Below are positions 11,449 to 21,542 of a stretch of DNA of 64,000 nucleotides, in pieces; within the stretch, counting starts at the first letter, position 1, and the number at the start of each line of letters is the position of its first letter. The notes under the pieces were generated by a model that worked only from the letters and a program-made list of their open reading frames with translations, did not search any database and was not told the DNA's origin. The translations under genes and the position numbers were made by a program. The DNA is from Lactuca virosa (taxonomy: Eukaryota; Streptophyta; Magnoliopsida; Asterales; Asteraceae). Where the stretch lies: assembly GCA_928212115.1 (NCBI GenBank), contig CAKMRJ010005523.1, forward strand, positions 248,223,902-248,287,901, written 5' to 3'.

Positions 11449-11750
11449 AGTCATATGTTGCCTCCTCTGCGTGATTGGAAGATCCGACCTGGAATGCAAC
11501 ATATGCAACTCTATCTCTATGCATCTTCTTATCTATGCATTTCTTTCTATCTGTCATTCATATGCTGTCTCCTCTGCGTGATTGGAAAAGATCCGACCTG
11601 GAACACATCATATGCATCATTCTACCTCTCAACTCCTCTATTTGTGTTAGTCACATGTTGTCCCATCTGCGTGATTGGAAGAGATCCGACCTGGGGCACA
11701 ACATATGCATTTCTAAATCTAACTTCTCTCTTAATAGTTGTCTACTCACC
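11449..11750 (+). repeat. Tandem repeat, about 100 bp x 3, in E3
   Basis: Three units share CTGCGTGATTGGAA and GATCCGACCTGG followed by an ACATATGCA-like word; they start near 11449, 11551 and 11647. Units differ by small indels. The ORFs read through them are repeat artefacts. Confidence 0.85.
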
Positions 11751-13717
11751 TAAAGTAAGGAGTTCTTTGGAAGTTCTTGATTGCCGGGGTATATTGGGAA
11801 CTAGGGAACACGTTCCAGTGCATCTAAAATTGAACCATTTAAAAGGTTGTCTGTAGATCTCTCTGCTTAATTTAAGTGGACAACAATATCCTTGGTCGTC
11901 GTCAGCAAAAATGGTCTATTTAGGAATATAATCGCAATGACTTGTTACGTATAATCTGTCCAATTTGTCAATATCCTTTGTGTTTAAGTGGATCATAATA
12001 TTGGTGATTGACCAGAGCTAAACATGCAGGTGTGTGTTTTAAACGATATTGAATTGCTTGACAACTTTGATCCCAAAAGTTTCTGTTTTGTACATTTTGT
12101 ATCTTATTTTTGTTTTTGTTAAATTTGTTCATATTTGTCCTCTATGCACAAATTTAGGGGGAGAATATCAAACAAAAATAGAAAAATCATAAAATTTAAA
12201 AATTACAAAAATATGTTTATTTATGTTTCATTTCGTTTTCAGAAAAATTAAAAATCCAAAAACATTGTTTTGAGTGTATTTTATTTTTATTTTATTTCTT
12301 AGTTATTTCTATTGTGTGCTAAGTTTATTTTTACTTTTATTTTTATCTCAAAGTTTCGTTTGTCTTAAAAAGCAAATTCGAAAGGAAGAAGAGACTCAAA
12401 GAGAATTAAAAGATGAAGAGACTCAAGGAGACTGTATCGGAATTTTCTGAGCAAGGAGAAGAAACTTGGAAAGGAATTGACGGAGGATTCTAATGCGAAC
12501 GATAGACTCTTTCATATTGAGACATATACCAGTCTTAATAGGAGTCTTCACATCAAAAGTTAATGATCAAAAGTCATTTTCACCATGACTAATGTGAAAC
12601 ATCCAACCTTTCTTCACCCATATCTAAACTTTCTCCATTAAATCATTTCCACGTTCCGGTACCACTTGAGGTTCGAGTATAAAACAACTCGGCTGACGGT
12701 TACCAAAAATTATGTGTTTATGATCTTGGAAGTCATTATCACCATGACTTTAAGTGAAACCCAAAATCCGAAATCCATCCATTTCTGAATTGACGGTGAA
12801 CATTTTAATGTTCTAGATATTTTCACCCATGAAATTGACGGATAATGGCTCATACCTGGTGTGACACTGTACAAATTGTCAGTTATGTAGTTTCTCTCCA
12901 AGAATTGTCGTATTTAATGAATTGAAGTCTGAAACTGTACAACTTGTCAAATTGGTCTTGTCAGTTATCTTTTCCTAAGAACTGTCACGGCACTAGGGCG
13001 ATTCACCCAACAGGGAAACATATATCGCTGAACGTCTCGCCATGGGCCAAGTTAACTAGTTAACTTGAAAATTTGTATTGAGATCTTTGATCTAGGATAT
13101 ACAGGGGCTAACATCAAAACTAGCCATGAGTAGTTCTCCGATATTCAACAAATCGTAGTGCGTTCCTTTGAGTTCACACATATACTGCGAGTAGTCTCTT
13201 TCTGAGCCAAGGTTACATCCTTGAACAACTATGGTGAGAAGGGTCTTTATGATTCTGTGATCCACAGTGACTTTTTAGTCATGGTTACATTCAAGAAGCA
13301 TCTGTGATCGACGAAGAATTTTCATTCGAAGGAACAAAAAGTGAAGATTATCTTTCAACATTCAATCTTTCAACCCTAGAAGCAAGGTGAAGTTGTACTT
13401 GAAGTTATGTGAAAAATTGAATTGAAGCTTCCTCAATCAATTTTCTGCTATTTATCAACCTGCTGAAGTGATCCAGAAGAATCGGTTTCTCTGTTTTTAT
13501 CTTTGAAGATTCTTGAAGCTGAAAGTGTTGATTTTCTAGAATCTTTACAAGAAGCCTCCACACCCAATGTGAGTTCAAAGTAAGATCTTAAAGGAAGCCC
13601 AAATACTAAAGATAAAGTTATTCATGAAGAAGATTCATATGTTCATCTTGAAGTTGTGAAGAAATCAAAGACAAATGATGAGGCCAAAAACAAAGCGAAG
13701 ATTGAAATTAAAAGATA

Positions 13718-13799
13718 GCTACAAACCCAGGGGGAGACTGTTAGGACTAAATTATGGTTTATTCTAAGTGAAAAGAAAGCTATAAACCAAGGGGGAGAT
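13718..13799 (+). repeat. Duplicated polypurine tract and LTR edge of E3
   Basis: AGGGGGAGACTGTTAGGAC at 13730 looks like a polypurine tract joined to the first bases of an LTR. Sixty bases later the true junction AGGGGGAGATTGTTAAGTC occurs. The words GCTACAAACCC and GCTATAAACCA precede each, so a unit of about 60 bp was duplicated in tandem. Confidence 0.75.
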
Positions 13800-14241
13800 T
13801 GTTAAGTCATAAATTGTGGTTTATACTTTTCTTTTCATAAGCTATTAGAGTTCTCGGTCTAGGACCGAAAACACCATGTTTTGGTGTTGTTTGGACAAAA
13901 ATCGCATGTGATTTCGATTGGGCTTAATATTCTTTTGTTTGGGTTTTAGGCTTGGGCTTGGTTATTAGGTCTAGGTATAAATAGTGTCATTTGTGCCTTG
14001 TAAAGGGGGTTGGACGTTTAAGGGGCTGCCATATTGCTTGGAACGTGAATCAGAGAGAAATAGAGAGAAAACAGTGTGTAATCGGAATCTTGTGTACCAG
14101 ACGATTAATCAATTTATCGTGTGCATTGAAGATTAATTATCTTGTTCTTATTCATCTTATATCTTGCATTATTTACTTGATTGGGATTCCGCACCATCAA
14201 GTGAATCCGATTGATATATCAAAGCGTTTTCAGGACTTACA
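13800..14241 (+). repeat. 3' LTR of E3 (442 bp)
   Basis: TGTTAAGTCA...GGACTTACA, followed by the TSD CATCC and the resumed E2 leader. Confidence 0.93.
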
Positions 14242-14353
14242 CATCCCTCTTCCGAATTGTAAAATATTGTGTTGGGTCCTAGCCTTAATATTTCATTTGG
14301 GTGTTATATTAAGGATTCTCATCTAATATAAATCTTTTTCTTTTTCTTTTCAG

Positions 14354-15190
14354 ATGTCTATTCGAAAAAATGCTTCAGGCTCCACCTCTTCTAGCTCATT
14401 CTCCCTCATGAATTTGGTTGGGAGAACTATCTTCGATGGGTCAAACTTTAACGATTGGATAAGAAACATTCGTATGGCCCTTCGCTACGAGGAAAAAAAT
14501 ATGTCCTCGATAAAGAGATGAAGGAGATTGATGAACAAACTGCTATTCCTAAACAAATCGAGGAATACAGGGTTCATGAGAGGGACGCGACAAAGGTGTC
14601 GTGCATTATGATTGCTACCATGACTGCTGAGCTTCAAAAGTTCTATGAGGACTTCTGGCCCTTCGAAATGCACCAATATTTGATTGAAAGGTACCATCAA
14701 AGTGCTCGGCAGGAAAGGTGTGAGATCATTGTGTCCATGATCACAACCAAAATGAAGGATGGAGAGTCCATCACGGCCCACTTGCAAAAGATGCAGAGAT
14801 GTGGACCGCTTGCTGAAACTGAATGTCAATTTTGATGAAGAGTTGGCCATAGATATCATTCTACACTCTTTACCTTCTTGTTATGATCAGTTCTGTATGA
14901 CCTATCATATGAACATGGAGGAGGTCACTCTTAGCAAGCTTCAAGGCCTTCTAAGAACTGAAGAAAGCAACTTGAAAGGCAAGTCGGTTGTACCTACTTC
15001 TACTACTGCTGCCCCTGTTCTGGCAATTGGACATGGGAAAGGGAAGAAGAGGAAGGCTCCTTCTAAGAGCCGCAAGGGAAAGTCTCTTGATGGATCCTAT
15101 TCAAGTGGGACCAAATCTGGTTCTGCTAATCCCTCGACCAATCTGAAGGATGTAGAGTGCTTCCATTGTCATGAAAAAGGGCACTAGAAA
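14354..15190 (+). pseudogene. gag: Copia gag of E2, two frameshifts and a stop
   Basis: The ATG at 14354 opens an N-terminus ending in VGRTIFDGSNFNDWIRNIRM, typical of UBN2-type copia gag. A frameshift at the A run 14493-14499 moves the reading to the frame that covers about 14500-14790 (EEYRVHERDATKV, FYEDFWPFEMH). A second shift near 14790 returns to the first frame to about 15190 (LLKLNVNFDEELAI, a Lys/Ser-rich stretch and CFHCHEKGH). A TAG at 15186-15188 interrupts the zinc knuckle after the histidine, and its last Cys position reads Tyr. Length and order match the family; the copy cannot make intact Gag. Confidence 0.85.
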
Positions 15191-15363
15191 CGAAGCTACC
15201 CCAAATACTTGCAGGGAATTAAGGATGTGAAGATAAATCCCACCTTCGTAGGTATTTACACTATTCTTTCTAATAACTCATCACATGCTAACTATTGGGT
15301 CCTTGATACAGGTTGTGGGTTTCACATTTGTTTTGATTTGCAAGGACTAAAATAAGTAGGGAT
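15191..15363 (+). pseudogene. pol: Copia aspartic protease remnant of E2
   Basis: The frame of the zinc knuckle continues to YWVLDTGCGFHIC. The catalytic triad DTG is at 15305-15313. A TAA follows about 35 bases later, where the long integrase/reverse-transcriptase frame takes over after a frameshift. Confidence 0.8.
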
Positions 15364-17640
15364 GTGGAGCATGGGAAGATAAACTTAATCATGGGAAATA
15401 GGAAAATGTCGCATGTCACTAGGATTGGAGTTTATTCTTTATTGCTTAGTAGTGGGTTAGAATTAGAATTGAATAATTGTTGTTACTCGTCGGATATGGC
15501 GAGAAATATTATTTCCTTTTATAGTTTGTATAAACAGGGTTTTACCTTTTCTTTCAATAATGAAATTGGTAGTATTAATGCTTATTATAATGATACATTT
15601 TATTTTGAAGCATTATCTTGTAATAGTATGTATGAAACTGTGATGATTGTATATAACCTAGGAAATAATGGTTTGAATATTGATTCGCCCAATTTTTTAG
15701 ACAAAGCATGCTTGTGGCATTGTCGTCTTGGACATGTCTACACGAAGTGCAAAGCCCAACTCCAAAAGGATGGAGTTTTGGAGTCATTCGACTTGAAATC
15801 GGATGACACTTGTAAATCTTGTTTGATTGGAAAGATGACCATGTCACCCTTCACTGGTACTTTTGAAAGGGGTAAAGGTCTGTTGGATCTCATACACACC
15901 GATGTGTGTGGACCCTTTAGAACCTCCACAAGGGATGCAAACCGCATCTATGTGACTTTTACTGATGATTACAACAGATATGGCTATATCTACTTAATCA
16001 AGCATAAGTCAGAAACCTTTGAAAAGTTCAAAGAGTTTAAGAATGAAGTAGAGAATCAATTGGACAGGAAGATAAAGATGCTGCGATCCGATCGAGGAGG
16101 AGAGTATCTTAGTATCAAGTTCCTAGACTATCTTAAGGAAGGTGGAATTGTTTCACAATTGACGCCACCTAGGACACCGCGATTGAATGGTGTGGCTGAG
16201 AGGCGCAATCGAACCTTGTGGGACATGGTTCGTTCCATGATGAGTCGAACTTCGTTAGCTATCTCATTCTGGGGGTATGCCTTAGAGACTGCCACCCATA
16301 TCCTTAATCTAGTCCCTACTAAGAAGGTTGCCAAAGCACGTCACAAGATATGGACAGGGAAGGTTCCCTCATTAGATCACATCAAAGTTTGGTGTTGCGA
16401 GGCTTTCGTGAGACGCGAGACTCATGACAAGCTCGAACCTTGTAGTGAGCGATGTATTTTCATCGGCTTCCCGCAGAAGTCCTTTGTATATCTCTTCTAT
16501 AGACCGAGTGGCAATGTTGTCTTCGTTGCGAGGAGAGGGGTTTTCCGTGAGATAGAACTCATATGCCAAGAGGACAGTGGGAGGAAAATTGACCTTGAAG
16601 AGCTTCAAGAGTTAAGTGATGAAGGAACCTCAAACACTAGCACTCAACCCGAGGAGGAAACTCCTGTTGAACCAATTGACGAGTCAGTACCTCTGAGGTG
16701 TTCCAGTAGAGTTAGTGTTCCACATGTGTTATATGGTTTTCATATAACAACTGAAGGTGATACAGTTATCAGTGATAGTACCTTGATAAATCTGGATAAA
16801 CCTAACAACTATAAGGAAGCCATGGTAGGTCCTGAGTCTGATAAATGGAAAAAGGAAATGGACAAAGAGATTCAGTCCATGTATGACAATCAAGTTTCGA
16901 ACTTGGTTGACAATGTATCGGGTCGTAAGACAGTCGGGTGCAAATGGATCTTCAAGAAAAAGAACGACATTGATGGGAAAGTACACACATATAAGGTGCG
17001 ACTGGTTGCGAAGGGATTTACTCAAAGTCAGGGAGTTGACTATGATGAGACCTTCTCACCAGTAGCGAAGATTAAATCTATAAGGGTTATGCTAGCCATA
17101 GCTGCATTTCATGACTATGAAATATGGCAAATGGATGTCAAAACCGCTTTCCTTAATGGAAAGTTGGCTGGAGATGTTTGCATGTCTCAGCCAAAGGGTT
17201 TTGTCAATGCAAAGTACCCTAATAGAGTGTCTAAGCTTGAGAAATCCATTTATGGATTGAAACAAGCATCTCGCAGATGGAATCTTTGTTTTGATGAGAA
17301 AGTCAAAGAGTTTGGTTTTTCGAGAAGCGAGGATGAGTCCTGCCTATATGTCAAATCTAGTGGGAGTATATTAAGCTTTCTGGTGTTGTATGTGGATGAC
17401 ATACTTCTCATAAGAAACGATATCCCAACCTTGCAGGAGGTTAAGTCGTGGCTTGGGAAATGTTTCGCTATTAAGGACCTTGGAGAAGCTACCTATATCC
17501 CAGGGATAAGGATATTGAGAAACAGGAGTAAAAGACTAATAGGACTTAGTCAAAGTATCTACTTGGACAAGGTGTTGAAGCGTTTCCACATGGAGAACTC
17601 CAAGAAAAGGACTTACCTATCCAAAGCAATATCAGACTGA
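15364..17640 (+). CDS. pol: Copia integrase and reverse transcriptase, open but cut off at both ends
   Basis: This 758-residue frame holds most of the E2 polyprotein. A GAG-pre-integrase zinc region is seen at H119, H124, C150 and C153. The integrase core has D180 (HTDVCGPF), D243 (RSDRGGEY) and E279 (NGVAERRN), with 35 residues between the last two, as in active enzymes. Reverse transcriptase follows, with the fingers around 510-560, MDVKTAFLNG at 590, SIYGLKQAS and the active-site YVDD at 676-679 (17389-17400). Integrase splices element DNA into the genome and reverse transcriptase copies the RNA. The ATG at 15364 is only the first in this frame; the real polyprotein began in gag. The frame ends at a TGA just before RNase H. 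Confidence 0.93.
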   Translation: MEHGKINLIMGNRKMSHVTRIGVYSLLLSSGLELELNNCCYSSDMARNIISFYSLYKQGFTFSFNNEIGSINAYYNDTFYFEALSCNSMYETVMIVYNLGNNGLNIDSPNFLDKACLWHCRLGHVYTKCKAQLQKDGVLESFDLKSDDTCKSCLIGKMTMSPFTGTFERGKGLLDLIHTDVCGPFRTSTRDANRIYVTFTDDYNRYGYIYLIKHKSETFEKFKEFKNEVENQLDRKIKMLRSDRGGEYLSIKFLDYLKEGGIVSQLTPPRTPRLNGVAERRNRTLWDMVRSMMSRTSLAISFWGYALETATHILNLVPTKKVAKARHKIWTGKVPSLDHIKVWCCEAFVRRETHDKLEPCSERCIFIGFPQKSFVYLFYRPSGNVVFVARRGVFREIELICQEDSGRKIDLEELQELSDEGTSNTSTQPEEETPVEPIDESVPLRCSSRVSVPHVLYGFHITTEGDTVISDSTLINLDKPNNYKEAMVGPESDKWKKEMDKEIQSMYDNQVSNLVDNVSGRKTVGCKWIFKKKNDIDGKVHTYKVRLVAKGFTQSQGVDYDETFSPVAKIKSIRVMLAIAAFHDYEIWQMDVKTAFLNGKLAGDVCMSQPKGFVNAKYPNRVSKLEKSIYGLKQASRRWNLCFDEKVKEFGFSRSEDESCLYVKSSGSILSFLVLYVDDILLIRNDIPTLQEVKSWLGKCFAIKDLGEATYIPGIRILRNRSKRLIGLSQSIYLDKVLKRFHMENSKKRTYLSKAISD

Positions 17641-18346
17641 GTAAGACTCAGAGTCCGAGTATAGAGGCTGAGATAGCAGAAATGAGTCGAGTACCATATG
17701 CTTCCGTGGTTGGCTCGATCATGTATGCTATGACTTGTTAAGTACCTGCGGAGGACTAAGGACTGGTAAAGCTCACTGGACTACAGTAAAGAACATTCTT
17801 AAGTACCTGCGGAGGACTAAGGACTGGATCCTTACCGTCGGTGTGAGTCATGACTTGAGAGTGACAGGGTATTGTGACGCCGTGTTTCAGACCGACATAG
17901 ATAATTTGCGCTCTCAATCGGGCTGAGTGTTTACCCTAAATGGAGGAGCAGTAACATGGAAAAGTTCCAAGCAAGAAACTATAGCTGATTCAACGTTTGA
18001 ATCAGAGTACATAGAAGCGAGCGAAGCATCGAAAGAGGCGATATGGTTGAAAAACTTCATCGGAGACCTTGGAGTTGTGCCATCCATAAAGGAGCCTATG
18101 GAAGTTTTCTGTGATAATGAAGGGGTGGTTGCCTTAACCAAGGAACCGAGAGATCATGGTAGATCCATGCATATTGATAGAAAGTACCACTTTATAAGAC
18201 ATCAAATAGAAGGACACTTCGTGTTGAAGAGGATATCGTCAGAGGACAACCCAGCGGATCCCCTTACGAAGGGACTGAGTAGGGTTAGGCACTTGCAGCA
18301 TGCAAATGGCATTGGGCTAACGGACGATATTAGTTTTAGTAATTAG
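17641..18346 (+). pseudogene. pol: Copia RNase H domain of E2, broken by a filler duplication and stops
   Basis: A connecting stretch (VPYASVVGSIMYAMTC) is followed by a defect at 17738-17766, then AHWTTVKNILKYLRRTKDW, GYCDAVFQTD, a TGA at 17924-17926 and the open part 17927-18346. That last part has SKQETIADSTFESEYIEA, VFCDNEGVVAL, the HIDRKYHFIRH stretch and NPADPLTKGLS, the usual end of copia pol. RNase H removes the RNA template. At 17738 a 29-bp copy of a sequence 61 bp downstream replaces a stretch of about 20 codons normally found here, which introduces stops. Confidence 0.88.
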
Positions 18347-19218
18347 ATAAATATTTAGAAACTTGTAATAGCTAAATTGTAATTGACATTTGATGATTGA
18401 ATAAAAGGAGTTTTATTTATAAGTAAAGTTACTGTCTTGTGTCAATTATTTACTATTGTTTCACTTTTGCATGTTTTGACTTCAAGAATAATAAGATTAT
18501 TCAAACTATCCACAATCTATCATACTTTGGAAGTAGTTTATGAGGCTAGACTGTCATGAGTTGGCTTGTAGATTGTCTAAGGTGTTAGACATAGCAAGAA
18601 TTTTGCTACACCATTCGTGAGTGCTCCTGAAATAAGATTTAAGTATTAGATTAAACCCACGCTCACATGAATCACTTCATGGAATTTATCACGAGCGATT
18701 GTGGGATGATAATATCATATAGTCTTCAAACCAAGATATATGAGTTGTTGACTACTAGTTGGTTGTGCATTGATGATACGAAAACACATCAGTAACTTGA
18801 TGTTATTAAACGTATCGTTGTGCATGATTTAATGAGTAGTTAGTACAAGCATATAATGTCTAAGTTTATATGTTCCTTTTATCCCAAGAGGATTAAAAGC
18901 GATATCTTGGGCCCCTCGATGATTTTGTTTTGACTTATGTGTCGGGCCCGGTCAGAACTAAATTGATGTGTTCAGTTATGTTCTATGTCAGACAAATCGG
19001 AAATCGGGAAACAAACTGCAGGACAATAAGTATGACTATGTTCCATGTATTTTTCTGCATGATATCTTGAAGAACAGAGGAATATATGATCCCTTATCTA
19101 AAGGACGCGTCACTGACTAGCTCAGAGTTTGACAACGGCTTTTGAAAGCTACGACTGCTAATCGGATCTTGAAGTTACATTGGCAGTTATAGTTATTAGA
19201 ATTATCCAAGTGGGAGGT
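18347..19218 (+). other. 3' untranslated region and polypurine tract of E2
   Basis: Non-coding, AT-rich. The tract AAGTGGGAGG at 19208-19217 abuts the 3' LTR. No other motif was seen. Confidence 0.75.
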
Positions 19219-20007
19219 TGTTAGAATAGGTGTCTAAGCCCATAACTATAACTGGGATGTGCTTGACCCTGATGGTAGCATGGTCCTTTTGGGTTGCCTT
19301 CAACAGTGCAATTTGATAGGATGGACTTTTGAGAATAAGGTTATTTGTGATTTATTAATATATTATAAGTATAATATTTTAATTGAGAAATTATATTATT
19401 TAATTAGTATTGATCAATAATTAATTTGGAATTAATTTAGTGATCAAAAGAGACTAATTAAGTATACGGGGGCTGATTAAGTAAATCAATGATTCTTATA
19501 GTGTGGGCCAATGATCCATAGTTAATTAGGATGGGCTAAACCAATATTATAGTACATGGATAGTCCATGGAGGTTTAACCCATGGAGCCTAAGTAATACG
19601 AAAGGTCATGGTGCATTAGGGTTTGCATGGATGAAACCCTAGCATTTGCGACACTATAAAAGCACACCCCTAGAGCCAAAATTGGTTGCCCATTCATTCT
19701 AAGAGACCGATAATCGATTTTGAGCTAACTAGCCTATTCTCTCAAGCCTCCTCTTGCATTTGGTGTTTGTGACACATTAGAGGCATCACACTTGAGGTGC
19801 TAAAGTTTTCTAAGGCCAAGAACTTCAAACAACATAATAGGTATTTATCTAACTATGAGTTTTATGTTGTATATCCTTTACTGTATGCTAGTTAGGATGT
19901 ATGCTTTGGAAAATTGAAATTGCATGTATAATTAGAGAAAACATAGATCCAAAGCATCTAGGATTGTATGTGCACCATAGGAGTGTTATAGTGCTTAAAA
20001 CCCAACA
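19219..20007 (+). repeat. 3' LTR of E2 (789 bp)
   Basis: TGTTAGAATAGG...AAAACCCAACA. It is the complete copy and shows what is missing from the 5' LTR. TATA-like CTATAAAAG lies at 19654. The flank to the right starts AGAAG, the expected TSD. Confidence 0.92.
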
Positions 20008-20766
20008 AGAAGAACTTTTATCCTGAACACAGAAATGACTGAAATACCAAGGTAATTTTAAGTCAACTATAATCTGATCTTTTGGATTCAAAGGAAAACC
20101 ACTCAAGCTATGATACCAATTGTGAGTACAAAGATACCTTGCGCAGGGACAAGGTTTGAAAACTCAAACCTTGAGTTAATGCTTAAGATCAATGTCTGCT
20201 TTTAATTAGATGTTCCATTCAAGTATGGTAATACCAGTCGAGACTTGAAGTGAGAATTCAACAAAGTACTTCAATTATTTGATGAAGAAACCGAGTATAA
20301 TCAAAGTAAAGACAATAAATAAACAATTAGAATGTTGTGAAAGATTATGATTTGAGAGAAAAGTGAAAGTGAAGTAAATGCAAGTATAACTATCTTTGGA
20401 GCAATAATCCGTCGTTTTCTTGTGATTAAAAACACTCCTTATATAGGAAAAGGTGGTGCATCATACAGACTGGTGATACTAACTAAAGACTAGATAATAA
20501 ATAGCTTTTGACAACTAATTATCCAAAGATACACAAAAAGACTCAGTCCTATGAAAGGTTACATCACACTAACGACAAGAATAATAAATACATGAACAGA
20601 CACTTGATCTCGGATCTTTGCTTCATCTCGAAACTTGCTCCACTCTGGACTCTATCTCCATCTCGTACCATAACCTTATCTCGCACCACTTCACATCTCA
20701 GACTCAAAGCTGACTTCGGATCTTCATAGTTTGTGATTGCTAGAGGTGCACTTTCAGGTTCCAACA
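20008..20766 (-). mobile_element. E4: minus-strand LTR retrotransposon, leader edge and 5' LTR only
   Basis: Read on the minus strand, 20766 to 20123 is an LTR (TGTTGGAACCTG...GTACTCA, 644 bp), followed by a primer-binding site TTGGTATCATAGC (20108-20120) and about 100 bp of leader that stops at the E2 border. A TATA box CTATATAAGG lies at about 20438-20447 on the minus strand. The right flank AGAAC at 20767-20771 is the start of E5 pol, so E4 was inserted into E5, and E2 later entered E4. The rest of E4 should lie left of the window. Whether it is copia or gypsy cannot be told. Confidence 0.75.
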
Positions 20767-21542
20767 AGAACGACTTTATGCCAAGTTCTTGAAGTGAGAG
20801 CTTTGTTTACGAGAGGTCCAATTCCTTAGGTACCTCATTAACCAGGATGAGGATTTGGTCGATCCAGCCAAGATCGAAGTTGTGATGGAGTGGGAGGTTA
20901 CAAAATCTCCCTCATAGATCAGGAGTTTCTTGGGTTTGGTAGGGTACTATCGAAGATTTATTCAGGATTCTCCAAGATTGTGGTACCCCTCACTCGTCTG
21001 ACGAGGAAGGGGGTGGATTTTTGGTAGGGCCCTGAGCACCAGTCGGCATTTGAGACTCTTCAAAAGATGTTATAAGAGGCCCCGATATTGATCCACTCGA
21101 AGGGAGTTGAGGGTTTTGTGGTATTCTGTGATGCATCCATCACCAGTTTAGGGCAGTCCTCATACAGAGAGGACGAGTGATTGCTTATGCTTCGCGGCAG
21201 ATGAAGCTTCATGAGACGCGATATCCCACTCATGATGTGGAGTTGGGGGTAGTAGTTTTTACCCTTAAGATTTGGAGACATTATCTTTATGGAGTCCGTT
21301 GTACGGTTTACACAGATCACAAGAGTTTAAGGCATGTTACGGATCATCCGAACCTGAAGATGAGGCAACACATGTGGCTGGATGTATTCAAGGATTATGA
21401 CTGTGAGATCCTTTACCATCCGGGTAAAGCGAATGCAGTGGCAGATGCTTTGAGCCTCAAGTCAGCTGGATCTTTGAATAGGGGGATGTGTATGAGGATA
21501 TCAATGGATTCCCTGATTTTGGGATTGATTAGAAAGGTTTAG
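20767..21542 (+). pseudogene. pol: Gypsy reverse transcriptase end and RNase H of E5, degenerate
   Basis: The start matches the end of the reverse transcriptase thumb and the connection (words resembling LYAKFSKCEF and RSFLGLVGYYRRFI, with stops and small losses). RNase H follows: a damaged VVYCDAS-like site near 21120, AYASRQMKLHETRYPTHD, LKIWRHYLYGVRCTVYTDHK, and YHPGKANAVADALS. Stops near 20915 and 20962 and a frame change near 21150 make it non-functional. It corresponds to the same region in E7 and E8. Confidence 0.88.

Larger units (their letters stand above)
10731..13799 (+). other. Non-coding 3' region of E3 with four polypurine tracts
   Basis: No pol domain is readable in any frame over about 3 kb. 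GGGGGAGA tracts occur at 10991, 12156, 13730 and 13790. The first two are both preceded by ATGCACAAATT. The last abuts the 3' LTR and is the working one. Tandem repeats lie at 11449-11750. Confidence 0.75.
7741..14241 (+). mobile_element. E3: Sirevirus-like copia element without pol, TSD CATCC
   Basis: Both 442-bp LTRs are present and the 5-bp duplication CATCC lies at 7736-7740 and 14242-14246, so this is one complete insertion into the E2 leader. The interior carries a coiled-coil gag with one zinc knuckle, a trace of protease, then about 3 kb of non-coding sequence. Integrase, reverse transcriptase and RNase H are absent. Four copies of a GGGGGAGA polypurine tract and WVPK motifs at the gag end resemble plant Sireviruses; that assignment is inference. 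I counted 28 differences between the LTRs (about 6.3 %). Confidence 0.88.
5630..20007 (+). mobile_element. E2: Ty1/copia element, nearly complete but interrupted
   Basis: It has a partial 5' LTR, a primer-binding site, a leader, a gag-pol region, a polypurine tract and a full 3' LTR. The first 85 bp of its 5' LTR are displaced by E1; E3 splits its leader at 7740/14247. The 704 bp shared by both LTRs align without gaps, and I counted 34 differences by hand (about 4.8 %). Gag and RNase H are frameshifted, so the copy is dead in its present form although integrase and reverse transcriptase are open. The order integrase before reverse transcriptase defines copia. On the right it abuts E4 at 20008; the left TSD is outside the window. 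Confidence 0.9.

Noticed and set aside
11455..11856. 133-codon ORF after the E3 gag, possible env-like gene
   Set aside because: It is a translation of the 100-bp tandem repeats, with equal ORFs in other frames and no sustained protein character.
14485..14859. 124-codon minus-strand ORF over the E2 gag
   Set aside because: It is a shadow of gag, which is supported by zinc knuckle and gag-type motifs on the + strand.
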